Below, one piece after another: positions 12,394 through 23,175 of a DNA stretch of 64,000 bases (position 1 is its first letter; every line of letters starts with the position of its first letter). The notes beneath the pieces are model-generated. The model saw only the letters and a program-made list of their open reading frames with translations, made no database searches and was not told where the DNA came from. The translations under genes and the position numbers were made by a program. The stretch covers positions 372,001 to 436,000 of the forward strand of contig JABYQQ010000007.1 in assembly GCA_022605405.1 (NCBI GenBank), written 5' to 3'. The stretch is from Earliella scabrosa. Its lineage: Eukaryota; Basidiomycota; Agaricomycetes; Polyporales; Polyporaceae.

Positions 12394-14843
12394 TCAGGTC
12401 TCCCCATGGACAGGATCATACACATAGTCCGGGTACTCAGGGATCCACTGGCGCTCCGCGATCCTGTCCCTCACCTCCTCCCGATCCCAATCCACGCCCG
12501 CACTCCCTTCCGCGATGGCTTGCTCCGCCACAGCAACGGCGACCTCCGTGTTCACCTCGCGCGCGTGCGCGAAGTCCGGGAGGAGCGCGCTGTCCGGGTC
12601 CTTGAGCGCGGGCGACAGGGCTGCGAGGCGGCGCGCGCCGGCGATGATCATCGTGTCGGAGAGCTTGCGTGCCTGCGTGATCATCGCGCCGAACCCAAGC
12701 CCGGGGTAGATGAGCGCATCTGGAGAAGAGCGGAGAGGGGTGCGTTAGTGCAAGTCGCACAGGACAAGGTCCGGCCGGGCGCAGAGAATTGTGGATGCCG
12801 TTGGGAATGAGAACGAGATGCAGGGATGGCAAGAATATAGAACGGATGTGGAATGGTGGACGGAGGTGGATGGAGAGTTCAACAGTGAAAAAGATAGAAG
12901 ACAAGAGGGCGGCGACGGGTGGTGGTGCACAAAATCAAAAGGGAAGAGAAGACGGAGTGTGAGGGACTCACTGTTGCACTCTGCGACATCGTACATCTTC
13001 CCGTTCGGCATCTTGCATGGCGGGAACGGGCTACCCGACGCCATGAGCGCCTTGCCGTTCGTCCAGTCGTTCGCGTCCTTCGGGTCGACCTCGACTAACC
13101 TCGTCGGGTTCGAGAGCGGGAAGATGATCGGCCGGTCAGTGCCCTTCGCCATCTCCCGCACGACCTCCTCCGTGAACGCGCCGGCATGGGTTGAGCATCC
13201 GACGAGAACCGTCGGTCGCACCTTCTTCACGACCTCCAGCAGGCCGATCTCGCCCTTGTCATTCGTCGGCACGCCTGTCCACTCCGAATCAGGACGCGTG
13301 TACTCGCGGAGGCCGTCGCGCATCTTAGTGGGCCCGAGGGACTCCTTGACGAGTCCGAAGCGGTCGAGGAGGAAGAACCGCTTGTTCGCGTCTTCGCGTG
13401 AGAGCTTGTCGATGGCCATAATACCGTCCCGGAGTTGCGTGGTGATCCCGAGGCCTGCTGTGCCTGCGCCGTAGACCACAATGCGCTGGTCTGCGAGTTT
13501 GCTCTTCGTGACTCCGACTGCAGACATGAGGGCTGCTAGTGTTACCGCACCCGTGCCTTGCCTGTGTACATGCTCGTGAGTTCTATGCCGTACGAGGGAA
13601 TGATTTTGGAGACAGAGCTTCTGCAACCGGGCCATGCAGTAGGCAGCGGGACAACCCGTCATCCACGCATAGTCCCAGACCAGTGTAGGTCGGATGAATG
13701 CTAGCATACATCCCGCTATCTCACGGCATGGTTCAATCCCTGAGACAGTACTCACACATCGTCGTTGAACACTGCATGCATATTTCGATAGATATCGAGT
13801 AAGCGCTGTGCGTTGCCTACGCCGAAGTCCTCGAAGTGTAATAGCGCATGAGGATGGTGTTTGCGGACGAGCTGTACAAATCTACAAAGCCAGGGCAAGT
13901 CAGCTCACAGCCAAATGAACTCATGCGGCATACGTCGTACTGACTTGTCCACGAATCTATCATACGCTTTTCCTCGTATGCGCCTGTTGGCCCAGCCCTG
14001 TGCACGAGATTAGGCACTCGATGGGGCGACGCGTATGCCCAACGTACGACGTAAAGGTTATCATTCAACAGGTCTTGATTGTCCGTGCCCACATCCAATA
14101 CCACGCTGAGGGTTTTGGAGGGGTCTATACCACCGAGTAATCTGGACTATGGTCAAAGATGGTCAAGCGAGATGTGAGCAAGACGTACGTGTAGATGGCC
14201 GATTTCGCAGTAGCGATACCAATGCCCTAGTGACAGTGATACCCTGGAGGTTAGAAGGAACGCGCATATAGTGATAGTGCATACGCACCCCGACACCCTG
14301 GTCTCCAATCCCCAGAATGGCTTCCGAGTCGGTGACTACAAAAAGTTGAATGTCATGCCCTTTCGTCTGTTCGACGAAGTCCTCTTCCATGGTGTCTTGG
14401 TCCGGGAATGTGAGGTACATGCCCTCACTCCGGCGGAATAGATGCGAGTAGTTCGCGATTGCATCACCCTGGTCCGTCCACCCGCTCGATTCACTATCTT
14501 CGCAGAGTCCTAGTGAGGAACTCACCTGAGTGGGGGTGTAGATGATTGGAATGAGCTCCTTCAAGTGCCTGCTCACGAGGCCATAGTACAAGACCCAGTT
14601 CTGGTCCTTGACACTTTGGAGGAACGTGTTCTTGCGGAGTGGGTCCTCGCGAGTACGGAGCTGGTCGTACGCACGCTGACATTGTTCTTCAAGCGTGTTG
14701 ATACGGTGAGGTAGGCGTCCGGTGAGCCCGAATGCACGTCGCTCAGAAGAATGGAACGCGGTGCCCTTGTTGAAGCGGGGATGGGTGAGGATGCTGTCGC
14801 CGCGAAGGGCTACGCGGAGGACGCGGTTCGTCGCGGTCGCCAT
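12394..14843 (-). CDS. MAE1: NAD-type malic enzyme
   Basis: This enzyme oxidatively decarboxylates malate to pyruvate and CO2. Visible blocks in order: LKELIPIIYTPTQ followed after an intron by GDAIANYSHLFRRSEGMY, FVVTDSEAILGIGDQGVG, FEDFGVGNAQRLL (metal-ligand region), QGTGAVTLAALMSA, the Rossmann motif VVYGAGTAGLGI, PIIFPLSNPT, GKALMASGSPF, and a C-terminal NALIYPGLGFGA. The N-terminal 35 residues (MATATNRVLRVALRGD...) are basic and lack acidic residues at first, as in mitochondrial presequences, which suggests a mitochondrial location. The start is at 14843 and the stop at 12394, with about eight small introns. The stretch between the penultimate and last coding exons (about 12,725-12,970) is an intron of about 250 nt, long for this locus. 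Assignment is firm; cofactor preference (NAD versus NADP) is inferred from overall resemblance. Confidence 0.95.
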
Positions 14844-15131
14844 CGCTGCAAGGGTTGTTTCGAGCTCATCGTTGACGTTGGCGTATATATAGAGAGGTAA
14901 CGTGAGGTGACGCTGGAATTGGCACTGTGCACAAGTCGAGCTCGAAGTCTATTGGGTCGAGGCAGATGCAGAGCACAACGTGGAGGACGGCGCTTGGGCT
15001 CACCTCTCCACTTCGCCGTGCGAGCCTCGACCTCACCGCCCCAGCCAGAACACAGCTCAAATGCCGCTCGACTGCGCATTCCGTCACCAACCGCTTGCTC
15101 TCTAACGACCACCTCACCATTCACCACGACT
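14844..15131. promoter_or_regulatory. Divergent promoter, malic enzyme and LysM gene
   Basis: This 288-bp region separates divergently transcribed genes. A TATA element lies at about 14884-14894; on the minus strand it reads CTCTATATATACG, about 40 nt upstream of the malic enzyme ATG. No equally clear TATA element was seen for the plus-strand LysM gene. Confidence 0.6.
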
Positions 15132-15938
15132 ATGGGCCGCTGGACCCAATACGACGAGGTACGCCACCCCCACTACTAACTAGTGCGGCTGTATGCGCAG
15201 CAGCTGAACGGACACCATGGACTCCAGGACTCGTACCGTCTGCCGGATGGCATGAAACGGGTCGGATACGACTCAGACACGGGCAGATATTACTACCGCG
15301 ACCGAGACGGCTCGCTCTGGCAGGGCTCCGAAGGCGCAGAGTATGGAGAATTGACACGAGGTGCGTAGTGCTTTCCGCCCTCCTTGTGCCACTGCCAGAA
15401 CGGCAGCACAATTCCCTCTATTAGCACTCTCATTCACTTTTCTTAGTTTCGAATGCACCCATCGCCGTCGACGATCGCTCTTCCGAGGATGAAGAGGCCG
15501 AGATCGGCGTTCATTCCTGTGCGGACGGCTACACACCTCTCGCTGTGGACGCGGTACGTACCTGGCTTTCATCTCGGCACCCTGCACGACCTCAACCATA
15601 ACTCTCCTTCATATCCGACGCAGAATGGTGCCTTTACGCCCGGCCACACGAGCCGCAACAACAGCGCATATCGTGTCATCCTCCCCTTCGTCCTCATTGT
15701 TGCTGTCTTCCTCCTGCTCGTCATCCGCGTGGTCCACTCCAACACCCCTTCTAATCCACCTGAAGCCATCTTGTGCCCCGGCTCGAGCGAGGCATACCGC
15801 GTGGCCCGCGGAGATACCTGCTGGGATCTCGCTCAAGGTCGCGGCTGCTCCGTCGAGGACATCCTTGAAGTGAACCGCGACCTCCGGTGTGATGCTTTGC
15901 GCCCTGGCCAGGCGATCTGCTTGCCTCAGAAGGCTTGA
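15132..15938 (+). CDS. Membrane-anchored LysM (CBM50) protein
   Basis: This is a predicted type II membrane protein with an extracellular LysM domain, which binds chitin or related glycans. Exon 1 is 15132-15158 (MGRWTQYDE), exon 2 is 15228-15360 (YRLPDGMKRVGYDSDTGRYY...), exon 3 starts at 15447, and exon 4 begins with NGAFTPGH. Frames join cleanly at GT-AG borders. There is no N-terminal signal peptide. A single membrane helix (VILPFVLIVAVFLLLVIRVV) follows an acidic cytosolic segment. The C-terminal LysM reads YRVARGDTCWDLAQGRGCSVEDILEVNRDL and ends RPGQAICLP, with paired cysteines. It is about 210 residues in total. Secreted LysM effectors differ by having a cleaved signal peptide; this one should stay on a membrane, with the LysM facing the wall or lumen. 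Orientation is inference. Confidence 0.88.
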
Positions 15939-16618
15939 TTATTGGTTGCTGGTGACCATTTCCTTCCTTCTTCCCTGATCTCCATTGTATATTAGAACAC
16001 ATCCTCTACTTGTATACTATACTCTGCGTTACTCGCACCGTCCTCCCTCCCGCCACGTTCCAGTGACTTGCCAACCCGGGACGAACTGATCAAAGCTCGC
16101 AGCAATTCGGAGGGCCGGGTGACTGAAGGTCAGAAATATGTATCAGTCGACTGTAGGGATGCATACTGTTGTGACATCTGATAGTTATTGTTCAACTTTC
16201 AAACAGACTCCTCCCATCTTGTTGTCATCGCTACAACAGCAACAGATTCTATCGAGTCTCAAGAAGTCAGTATGAAGCATATATTCGGGTATCGTCCGCC
16301 GATGCTCATCAAGTGGCGGGATGTACCGCCTCGCAGTCAAGTCACACACTGGGGTGCGTTACCTATTACGCTTGGAAGAGACTCACACTGCCTCGCACAT
16401 GTACTTAATCCACGATGAAATGCAACAAACGGGCTGCCAAGTACCCGTCGCACCTGACCCTTGCTATATCATCGTGAGTCAACCGCGGCCCCGGGGCCGA
16501 TGAGTTCCGCGGGACTACGGGCAGCGGTGTAGGCATCATATACATAACAGGCCCAGGTTCAACGTGTTCCGCCAAACTCAACTTTACGCTGAACATCGCA
16601 CTCTACATCTCGATCTTT
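15939..16618. other. Spacer, probable promoter of RNA-repair gene
   Basis: About 680 bp between two plus-strand genes. No protein-family frame was found. A weak A/T-rich element (CATATACATAAC, around 16538-16550) lies some 70 nt before the RNA-repair ATG and may be a TATA-like element. Confidence 0.4.
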
Positions 16619-19252
16619 ATGTCCGTTTCCTGGTACCGTGGCTGCCTCGCAGTCATTGGCGCTCGTGTCGACGACATCGCCAAGTTGGAACTTTCGAAGT
16701 TCAACCAATCCCAATATGCATCGCATGCAGTCCACCTCCGCGATCCCTCATCCTGGAGCTTCCATATCACTATCCTCACCAAAGACGAGCTACGCGATGC
16801 GGCCGTCAGGGATGCATTGCCAAATTTCGACGCCATTGACACACGCCACCTCCACGTAGCCGGAGTCGGCGGTGACCCCAAGCTCGGCGTATTCTTCGTC
16901 GTGGTTATCTGGGCCGCCGGCCAGACCCTACGCAAACGCGTCGGGCTGAGGCCGAAGCAGTTCCACATCACCCTCACAGACCGCGACGACCACACGATCG
17001 ACAAAGGCGTCGACTCTGTCCTGCCCGGCTGCCTAGCACGCTCGCTCTCGGATAACGCGGACTACCTAGACCACCTTGCGTTCACTTTCCACCTCGACGG
17101 CCGGTTTGACCGTGTGCGAGCGGTCGCGCTCGACCTGTGCAAGATCGCGGCCCAGTCTGAGCGTGGCTATCTCAGGCTCGCCGACGCGGCGCTGAAGGAG
17201 GAGCAGTTCAAGCTCGCGATGCTTGCATATGCATGCGCGTTCGAGCGCTGCTCGGACACGAAGGTCTCCGAGTACTGCCTCAAGCGCATGGAAGAATGTG
17301 CGCAGTACACGGAGTGGGGCTGTGTGTTCACGGAGCCCGAGCGGGCCCAGGTGCACGACGAGGCTCCACGCGAGCTGCTTGAGCCATGGTCCGTCGCGCT
17401 CCGCAGACAACTGAGCGCACGCGAGCTGTCCGCCGATCCATCGCTCTGCATCCAGTCGCGCGAGCCCATCTGGGTCCCCCTCATCTCAGCTCCATCCGCC
17501 GCAGCGCCCGCCTTCTACCGCCTCCCTCGGTTCTTCCGATGGCTCGTCCCGTTCCATGTTGCCCTTATGTCCACACCGCGCTCCGCCACCGACATCGACG
17601 CGCTCGCCGCGCCGCACCTGGGCATCCGCCACGTCCTGACTCTGACAGAGGAGTCGCCCCTCGATCCAGCCTGGTTCGCAGGGAAGAGGATCCGAAACAC
17701 GTTCCTCCCCATTCCCAACTACCGCCCACCGACCATTGAGCAGATGGACCTCATCCTCCGCATGCTTGACGACGAGCGCAACACGCCCATGCTCATCCAC
17801 TGCGGCGGTGGTAAGGGCCGCGCGGGGACCGTCGCTGCGTGCTACCTCGTCGCATACGGCTTCGCACCACCGGACGCTCGCCGGACCGAGCCCGCGATGT
17901 CTGCAAAGGAAGCTGTTGCGGCGCTGCGTGCACTCCGCCCGGGGAGCATCGAGACCGAGGAGCAGGAGGCGTTCGTCGCGCGCTACTGCAGCGCAATCTG
18001 GAAGCGGCACGCAGTGCTCCCCGACCTCGTCCCCGAGCCCCCACCGTGTCCGCTCGAGGTCGAGGGCGCGCTCCTTCGCGACGCGGACCTCTTCGTCTTC
18101 GTTGGCCTTCCTGGCGCGGGCAAGTCGACGATCGCGCGCATGCTCCTCGTGCGCGACCCGTGCGGGTGGACGTACGTCTCACAGGACGAGACGGGCAGCC
18201 GGAGCGCGTGCGAGCGCGCGATCGGGGCCGCCAGGGCTGGGAGCCGTGTCCTCCTCGACTGCTGTAACGTCTCGCGCGACGGGAGGAAGGGCTGGCTCGC
18301 GCTCGCGGCGCACTGGGCCCGCTCCCCGGTGTGCGTCTGGTTCGACTACGACAGGGCGCTGTGCGTGTCGCGTGCGCAGAACCGCGCGGGCCACCCCACG
18401 CTCCCACCGGGAAACCGCGTCCGGAACGCGATGGACCAGATGGCGGGCGCGTTCGTCCCTCCGACCCTCGAGGAAGGCTTCAAGGCGGTCGTGAGGATCC
18501 GCTCCTTCGCTGCGGCGGAGGAGCTCGTGTCCCGGCTCTCCCCTCCCGTGGTGCTGCTCAAGTTCCCCCGGACAGCGCATCTCGTCAACCTCGGCTCCGC
18601 GACGAGCGACGACATCGTGACGAGCATTCCGGATGTTGGCGACGCGCACGTCGTCGTGACCGAAAAGGTCGACGGGGCGAACATGGGCTTCTCGCTCTCC
18701 GCCGACCGCGCGCAGATCCTTGTCCAAAACCGCTCCCACTACGTGAACCCGGCGTCGCACGAGCAATTCCGCAAGCTCGGGCTCTGGATAGAACGGCACC
18801 AGGATGGTCTGCGGAGGGTGCTCGACCGGGACTCGCTCTTTGCGCAGCGCTACGTTCTGTTTGGAGAGTGGCTGGTCGCAACGCACTCCATAGCGTACAG
18901 TCGGCTACCGGATTGGTTCATGGCCTTTGACTTGTACGATAGGAGCCTGGACCGGTGGGCGGATAGACGGACGTTGGAGGCGCTGTTGGCGGATACTGGG
19001 ATCTGCCTTGTTCCTGTTGTGCACGAGGGCAGGATGCTTAGCGAAGACGAGCTGCGGCAGGCGGTCCAGCAGCCATCAAGGTTTTACGAAGGCCCCGTGG
19101 AGGGTGTGTACGTGAAGGTGGAGAAGGGCGGGAGAGTGGTCTCGAGAGGGAAGGTAGTGCGGGCGGACTTCATCTCTGGAAACGAGCATTGGTCGAAGGG
19201 TCCGCTGCATATCAATACGCTTGATGTACAGGACATCAGCTTGTCATCGTGA
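16619..19252 (+). CDS. Four-domain RNA repair protein: 2H-phosphatase-kinase-ligase
   Basis: A single uninterrupted 877-codon frame. Domains in order: (1) a 2H phosphoesterase, about residues 1-130, with two HxT motifs, HIT at 49-51 and HIT at 116-118; (2) a helical linker, about 150-240, with TPR-like spacing; (3) a dual-specificity-type phosphatase, about 275-470, with the P-loop HCGGGKGRAGT (Cys395, Arg401); (4) a P-loop kinase, about 490-640, with GLPGAGKST (Lys502); (5) an RNA ligase, about 645-870, with nucleotidyl-lysine motif EKVDG (Lys683), YVLFGEW, DWFMAFDLYD, EGVYVKV (828-834) and RGKVVR (Lys845). All core catalytic residues are seen. The set matches the chemistry of tRNA-ligase-type healing and sealing (open a 2',3'-cyclic phosphate, phosphorylate the 5' end, ligate), in an order unlike Trl1 (ligase-kinase-CPDase). 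It resembles the 'Swiss army knife' RNA-repair proteins described by comparative genomics. Absence of introns is odd for this locus. Substrate and the role of the phosphatase are inference. Confidence 0.88.
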   Translation: MSVSWYRGCLAVIGARVDDIAKLELSKFNQSQYASHAVHLRDPSSWSFHITILTKDELRDAAVRDALPNFDAIDTRHLHVAGVGGDPKLGVFFVVVIWAAGQTLRKRVGLRPKQFHITLTDRDDHTIDKGVDSVLPGCLARSLSDNADYLDHLAFTFHLDGRFDRVRAVALDLCKIAAQSERGYLRLADAALKEEQFKLAMLAYACAFERCSDTKVSEYCLKRMEECAQYTEWGCVFTEPERAQVHDEAPRELLEPWSVALRRQLSARELSADPSLCIQSREPIWVPLISAPSAAAPAFYRLPRFFRWLVPFHVALMSTPRSATDIDALAAPHLGIRHVLTLTEESPLDPAWFAGKRIRNTFLPIPNYRPPTIEQMDLILRMLDDERNTPMLIHCGGGKGRAGTVAACYLVAYGFAPPDARRTEPAMSAKEAVAALRALRPGSIETEEQEAFVARYCSAIWKRHAVLPDLVPEPPPCPLEVEGALLRDADLFVFVGLPGAGKSTIARMLLVRDPCGWTYVSQDETGSRSACERAIGAARAGSRVLLDCCNVSRDGRKGWLALAAHWARSPVCVWFDYDRALCVSRAQNRAGHPTLPPGNRVRNAMDQMAGAFVPPTLEEGFKAVVRIRSFAAAEELVSRLSPPVVLLKFPRTAHLVNLGSATSDDIVTSIPDVGDAHVVVTEKVDGANMGFSLSADRAQILVQNRSHYVNPASHEQFRKLGLWIERHQDGLRRVLDRDSLFAQRYVLFGEWLVATHSIAYSRLPDWFMAFDLYDRSLDRWADRRTLEALLADTGICLVPVVHEGRMLSEDELRQAVQQPSRFYEGPVEGVYVKVEKGGRVVSRGKVVRADFISGNEHWSKGPLHINTLDVQDISLSS

Positions 19253-19466
19253 CGTGTATGCATCCATTTCAGACGTGAAAGCACTGTATCTCGAGTTGCT
19301 ATGAGGGTATGTTACAGTTGTGACGATGGTTGACTCGTATTCTACACATGGGCGGAGCTCCTGGGTGGGCTACAACGGGATGAACCGTGGGGGACGCTGT
19401 TGAGAGCGAGATGCAGGTATAAGTTACGCAGATGTCAAGAACGGGCTGGCGGGCATGTCCCATCCC

Positions 19467-20749
19467 TCAGTAGATCTGAACCTTCGGCCACTTGTACTGG
19501 GGACCAACCTGAATAGCAGCAGTGATCAACGACGTGCCTTATCATCTGTCAGACACAACAAACATACCTGTTGCACACACATGGCGCCCATCTTGTGTCC
19601 AGCCTCAACACACTCATCGATGCTCTTGCCCAGGACAAGACCGCCAATGAACCCGCCAGCGAAAGCATCGCCCGCACCGTTCGTGTCGACGATCTCCTCG
19701 TCCTTGAGCGGCGTGACGGCGAACACCTTGGGGTTCTCCAAGTCGGCCGCGTTCACGACGGTCGTCGACTTAGGCCCCTGTGTGATGACAACCGTGCGCG
19801 GGCGGGATGCGTTCGACTTTGGCAGCGCCGCGATCGCGTGCGCGACAGCTGCCAGGTCGGTCTTGTCCGCCAGGCCGTTGGCGCTGCCCCATGCCTCCGC
19901 CTCCGCCTCGTTGCCGATGATGACGTCGCAGTATGGCATAATTTGCTGCAGCTGTACAGCAAAGAACTGGGGGATGAAGGGCGCGGAGAGGTTGAGGACG
20001 AAAATCTACGCAGCAGAAGATTGACATTGACATGAGCACATTGGAAAGAAGACATTGAGGATCACGACGCGGAACGTACCTTGCCTGCCTCCGATGCCTT
20101 CTTTGCGACCTCGAGCGCGGACTCGGTACCGTGCGTGAGGAAGTAACCCTCGACGTAGTAGATCTTTGCGGCGTCGATGAGCGGCGCGACCTCGGGCGAC
20201 GACAGGTGCGACTGCTCAAACTTCTCCGCGGCGGCAAGGTTCGTGACGAGCGAGCGGTGATGACCGGTGATGACGACCGCGCACGCACCCGTCTTCTCGC
20301 CCTTCTTCACGAGGTAGACCTGGTCGAGGCCCTCGCGCTTGTTCGCCGCCTTGAGCTGCTCCGCGAGCGCGTCGTCTCCGACGCAGCCGGTGTAGACGAC
20401 CGAGTGTGGGGGGAGGACGTACTGTGCATGGGAGCGTGTGTGTAAGCCCTTGGGAGGTAGACACGATCGCTGGGAACGCGTACCGCTGCACCGCGCGCCG
20501 CGTTCTGCGCGGCACCGCCCGCGACATAGGTGACCTTGTACTTCTCTACAAGCTCATCGTAGCTGAAGTAGGGATCAGACAATACAGATAGCGCGACGTG
20601 AGGGGAACGTACATGGGCTTGTGCTTTTCCTCGGCGAGAATGGCATCGTTGGCCTTCAGGTCGTACTTTTTGAGGAGCTCCTCGCCGTTCGTGACCTGCA
20701 TGTCGAGCAGGGGATTGCCCATCACAAAAAGTTGATATTGGTTTGACAT
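19467..20749 (-). CDS. ADO1: Adenosine kinase
   Basis: A PfkB-family (ribokinase-fold) sugar kinase that phosphorylates adenosine to AMP and so supports purine salvage and the methyl cycle. The start at 20749 gives MSNQYQLFVMGNPLLDMQV. Later exons give YVAGGAAQNAARGA (substrate-binding Gly-Gly motif), GCVGDDALAEQLK, GACAVVITGHHRSL, YYVEGYFLT, IFVLNLSAPFIPQFF, DVIIGNEAEA and the anion-hole/catalytic-base motif DTNGAGDAFAGGF. The last exon encodes VGPQYKWPKVQIY and the stop at 19467, a typical ADK C-terminus. About six short introns are present and all joins keep frame. It is convergent with the RNA-repair gene, about 215 bp apart. Confidence 0.95.
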
Positions 20750-21080
20750 AATGGGCGGATGCTCGTGAGGTCGTGGGTGGATATTCGTGAGGCCGTGGAC
20801 GGAAGAGATGGAGGTTGAGGTGAGAGGGTGGACTCTAATTTATATCGACGCATCGCTGGGAGCGAGAGATCCACTATCTGGCCCGATTAGATAGACGCTC
20901 GATCTAATCTATGACCCTGACTTTCACACCGTCGTCTGCCGTCGCCTCCTCAGGAGCCATAACAGAGATGGATTACAAGTCAATGCATAATTACGCGATA
21001 AGGACTAGGTGTGTGTCAGTGTGTAAAACGATACGCTAGCGTAGTCCACCCCGTAGCAAAGTTAGCGATGCGTGTCCGTG
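20750..21080. promoter_or_regulatory. Adenosine kinase upstream region
   Basis: About 330 bp between two minus-strand genes. An A/T-rich element at about 20836-20846 (minus strand GATATAAATTAG) lies about 90 nt upstream of the adenosine kinase ATG and is a candidate TATA box. No gene was seen. Confidence 0.45.
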
Positions 21081-23175
21081 TCATGATGGCGGCGGCGAGG
21101 CTAGCGACTCCTATGTGGTGACCAAGAAAGAAACAAAACAGTTCAGGTGTCAGGCCGGAGGAAAGCAGATCTCGGCAGACGACCATACCTGTGTCAATAG
21201 CTCCTCTGTGCGCGCAAGTGTGTTAGGTAACAGCCAGAAATACATCCTGAACAATCCTACTCACCTGGATTGAGCATCGGCGTCCCATCTTCTGTTACGA
21301 GCTGGTCCATGCTATGCGGCATTGACGGGTCTGCGGATGAGGGATGGGACGTCGCAGCGGCAGTCAGAATGTTCAGGTCCTCCACTATCAGCTCTTGGTC
21401 GGGTTCACCGACGGCGTCGAGGTCGAGAGTGTCGTCATCCTGCGGAGCATGGGCCGGACGCCTAGCCTCTGCCGGGTGCTCAATGGGTTGCTGACCCTCT
21501 TGCTGTTCCTGCAGTTGACTCTGCAAACCGTCAGTCACGGCACTACTCGAGCCCGCGCCTTCAACTCGTGAGTCCATCGTCGTCGAGCTCGCGGCTTGGA
21601 TGTCCTGCACTTGAACCGGTGAGGTTCCAGTCGGTACCCCAGGAGTTGTCGATGTCGACGCCTGGCTGGCCGCTGCCGCTGCCTCACGAATCTCCTGCTC
21701 CTTCTGGATCGCCAGCATGGCCTGCAAAGCTGCCTCGGCAATCAGCGCCGATGCATCAGCTCCCGCTGTCTCGTTCGGCCCTGCGCCTGCCTCAGGCTGA
21801 TCTGATGATGACGATTGGTGTCCGTCTTGCGTTCCTACATCCAGGCTCTGCTCTCCTGTTGAAGACGGCGCGTTGGCAGGTATACGAGGAGCGACTGAGC
21901 CATGCTTGGAGTTCGCGTTCGAGGCGGAGGTCGAAGAGGTGGCCTCACTCATCTTGGCATCCTTGTCGTCCCCCTCGGTCGTGGGCGGCGTACCGGCGCT
22001 CGTGTTTCGGAGCGCGGACTCTGGTGGACCGACGCCGTTCGTATGGCCGTTCGACTGCGCAAGGAGCTCGGGGTTGATCTGAGACAGATGCGGGGGCAGA
22101 GGCACGCCGGGCGGTCTGTAGTAGCCGGCAGGATAGTACGACTGCATGAACATTCCTGGATGCGGTGGCGGCATGGGGTGTCCTTCGGGACCCCAGGGAG
22201 GCGGTGGGGCGGGTGCTGGGTGCCAGTTGCCTCGTGTAGCAGAAGTTGGCAAGCCCATAGGCGGTGGCGGGTAGTGCGGGTCCATCATCATGCCTGGAGG
22301 CGGGCGGGGAGGCGGAGGATATCCGGGGTAGTAGCCGTCTGAGCAGGGGAACGTGAGGAACGTTCCGAAGTAGGGAAGGTGGAGGAACATGACTGTGTGA
22401 GTCGGTTTCTTACCTTGCATGGTGTGCGGCCGGTAGTAGCTGGCGGGACGTTCGGACGAGCCGGCGGGCGGAGAGCCATTCATGCTACTTTCCCCTTGAC
22501 TCCTGGAGGGCGTACCGGTCGGGCTGGGAGACCTTGAGCCTGAGGACGCACCGTCGGCAGTGTTCTTATCCTTATCCGGTTCTGGGGGTTCGATGACTAC
22601 GCCGTTATGGCGCGACTTTTGGTGTCGACGAAGAGCATCCGTCTGCGGCCGCAAGAGGTACACAGTCCGGGCGCCTTCTGAGACTTTGGTGGAACAGCGC
22701 GGAGAGAAAGGAGGGACGCACTCGAGTGAAGGTGGCATCACATTGGGGGCATTGGCTGCATGAATTGCGAACAACCTGAGTGAAACGACGCATGAAATAA
22801 TGACTCTGAGGCAACATACAATCCGGGAATTGAATGCGTCTTCGTCGTCCTCTGGTGCCTCTTCAAGTCCGCCTCGCGCGCGAAGACCTTCTTGCACCCG
22901 TCCATCTTACACGGCCATGATCCGGTGTCCGGCTTCTTCTTCACGCTGCTCGAGGACGCAGCGGACGAAGACTTCTTCTTGCCCTCTTTCTTCTCGTCGG
23001 GCTATAACAGGGCATGGCGAGGTGGTAAGCACAAGCGGGAGGAGGAGAGGAGGCGAGGGCAAGTGGTAGCCACCACACAGATAGGAGCCGCTGTGGCAGA
23101 AGTGGCTGAAGCGATAATTAGGCTGATCGCGCGGCCGCGTCTGCTCACCGTCTGTTTTGCTTGAGTTCGGACCAT
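21081..23175 (-). CDS. C2H2 zinc-finger transcription factor, proline-rich
   Basis: A predicted nuclear DNA-binding protein. The first exon encodes MVRTQAKQT (ATG at 23175) and splices in frame to a Lys/Ser-rich stretch (PDEKKEGKKKSSS). Two C2H2 fingers follow: WPCKMDGCKKVFAREADLKRH...TH and CPQCDATFT, joined across an intron to RTDALRRHQKSRH. Downstream is a long low-complexity region: Ser/Pro-rich, then Pro/Tyr/Met-rich (YYPGYPPPPRPPPG, HYPPPPMG), then Gln/Glu-rich with an acidic end, as in activation domains. The C-terminus depends on two small exons: NP-EELLTQ, then ESLASPPPS with the stop at 21081; without them the frame would end at about 21257. The fingers are certain; target genes are unknown. 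Confidence 0.85.

Noticed and set aside
17486..18886. Long antisense frames opposite the RNA-repair gene
   Set aside because: They are mirror frames caused by high GC in codon third positions; no domains are present.
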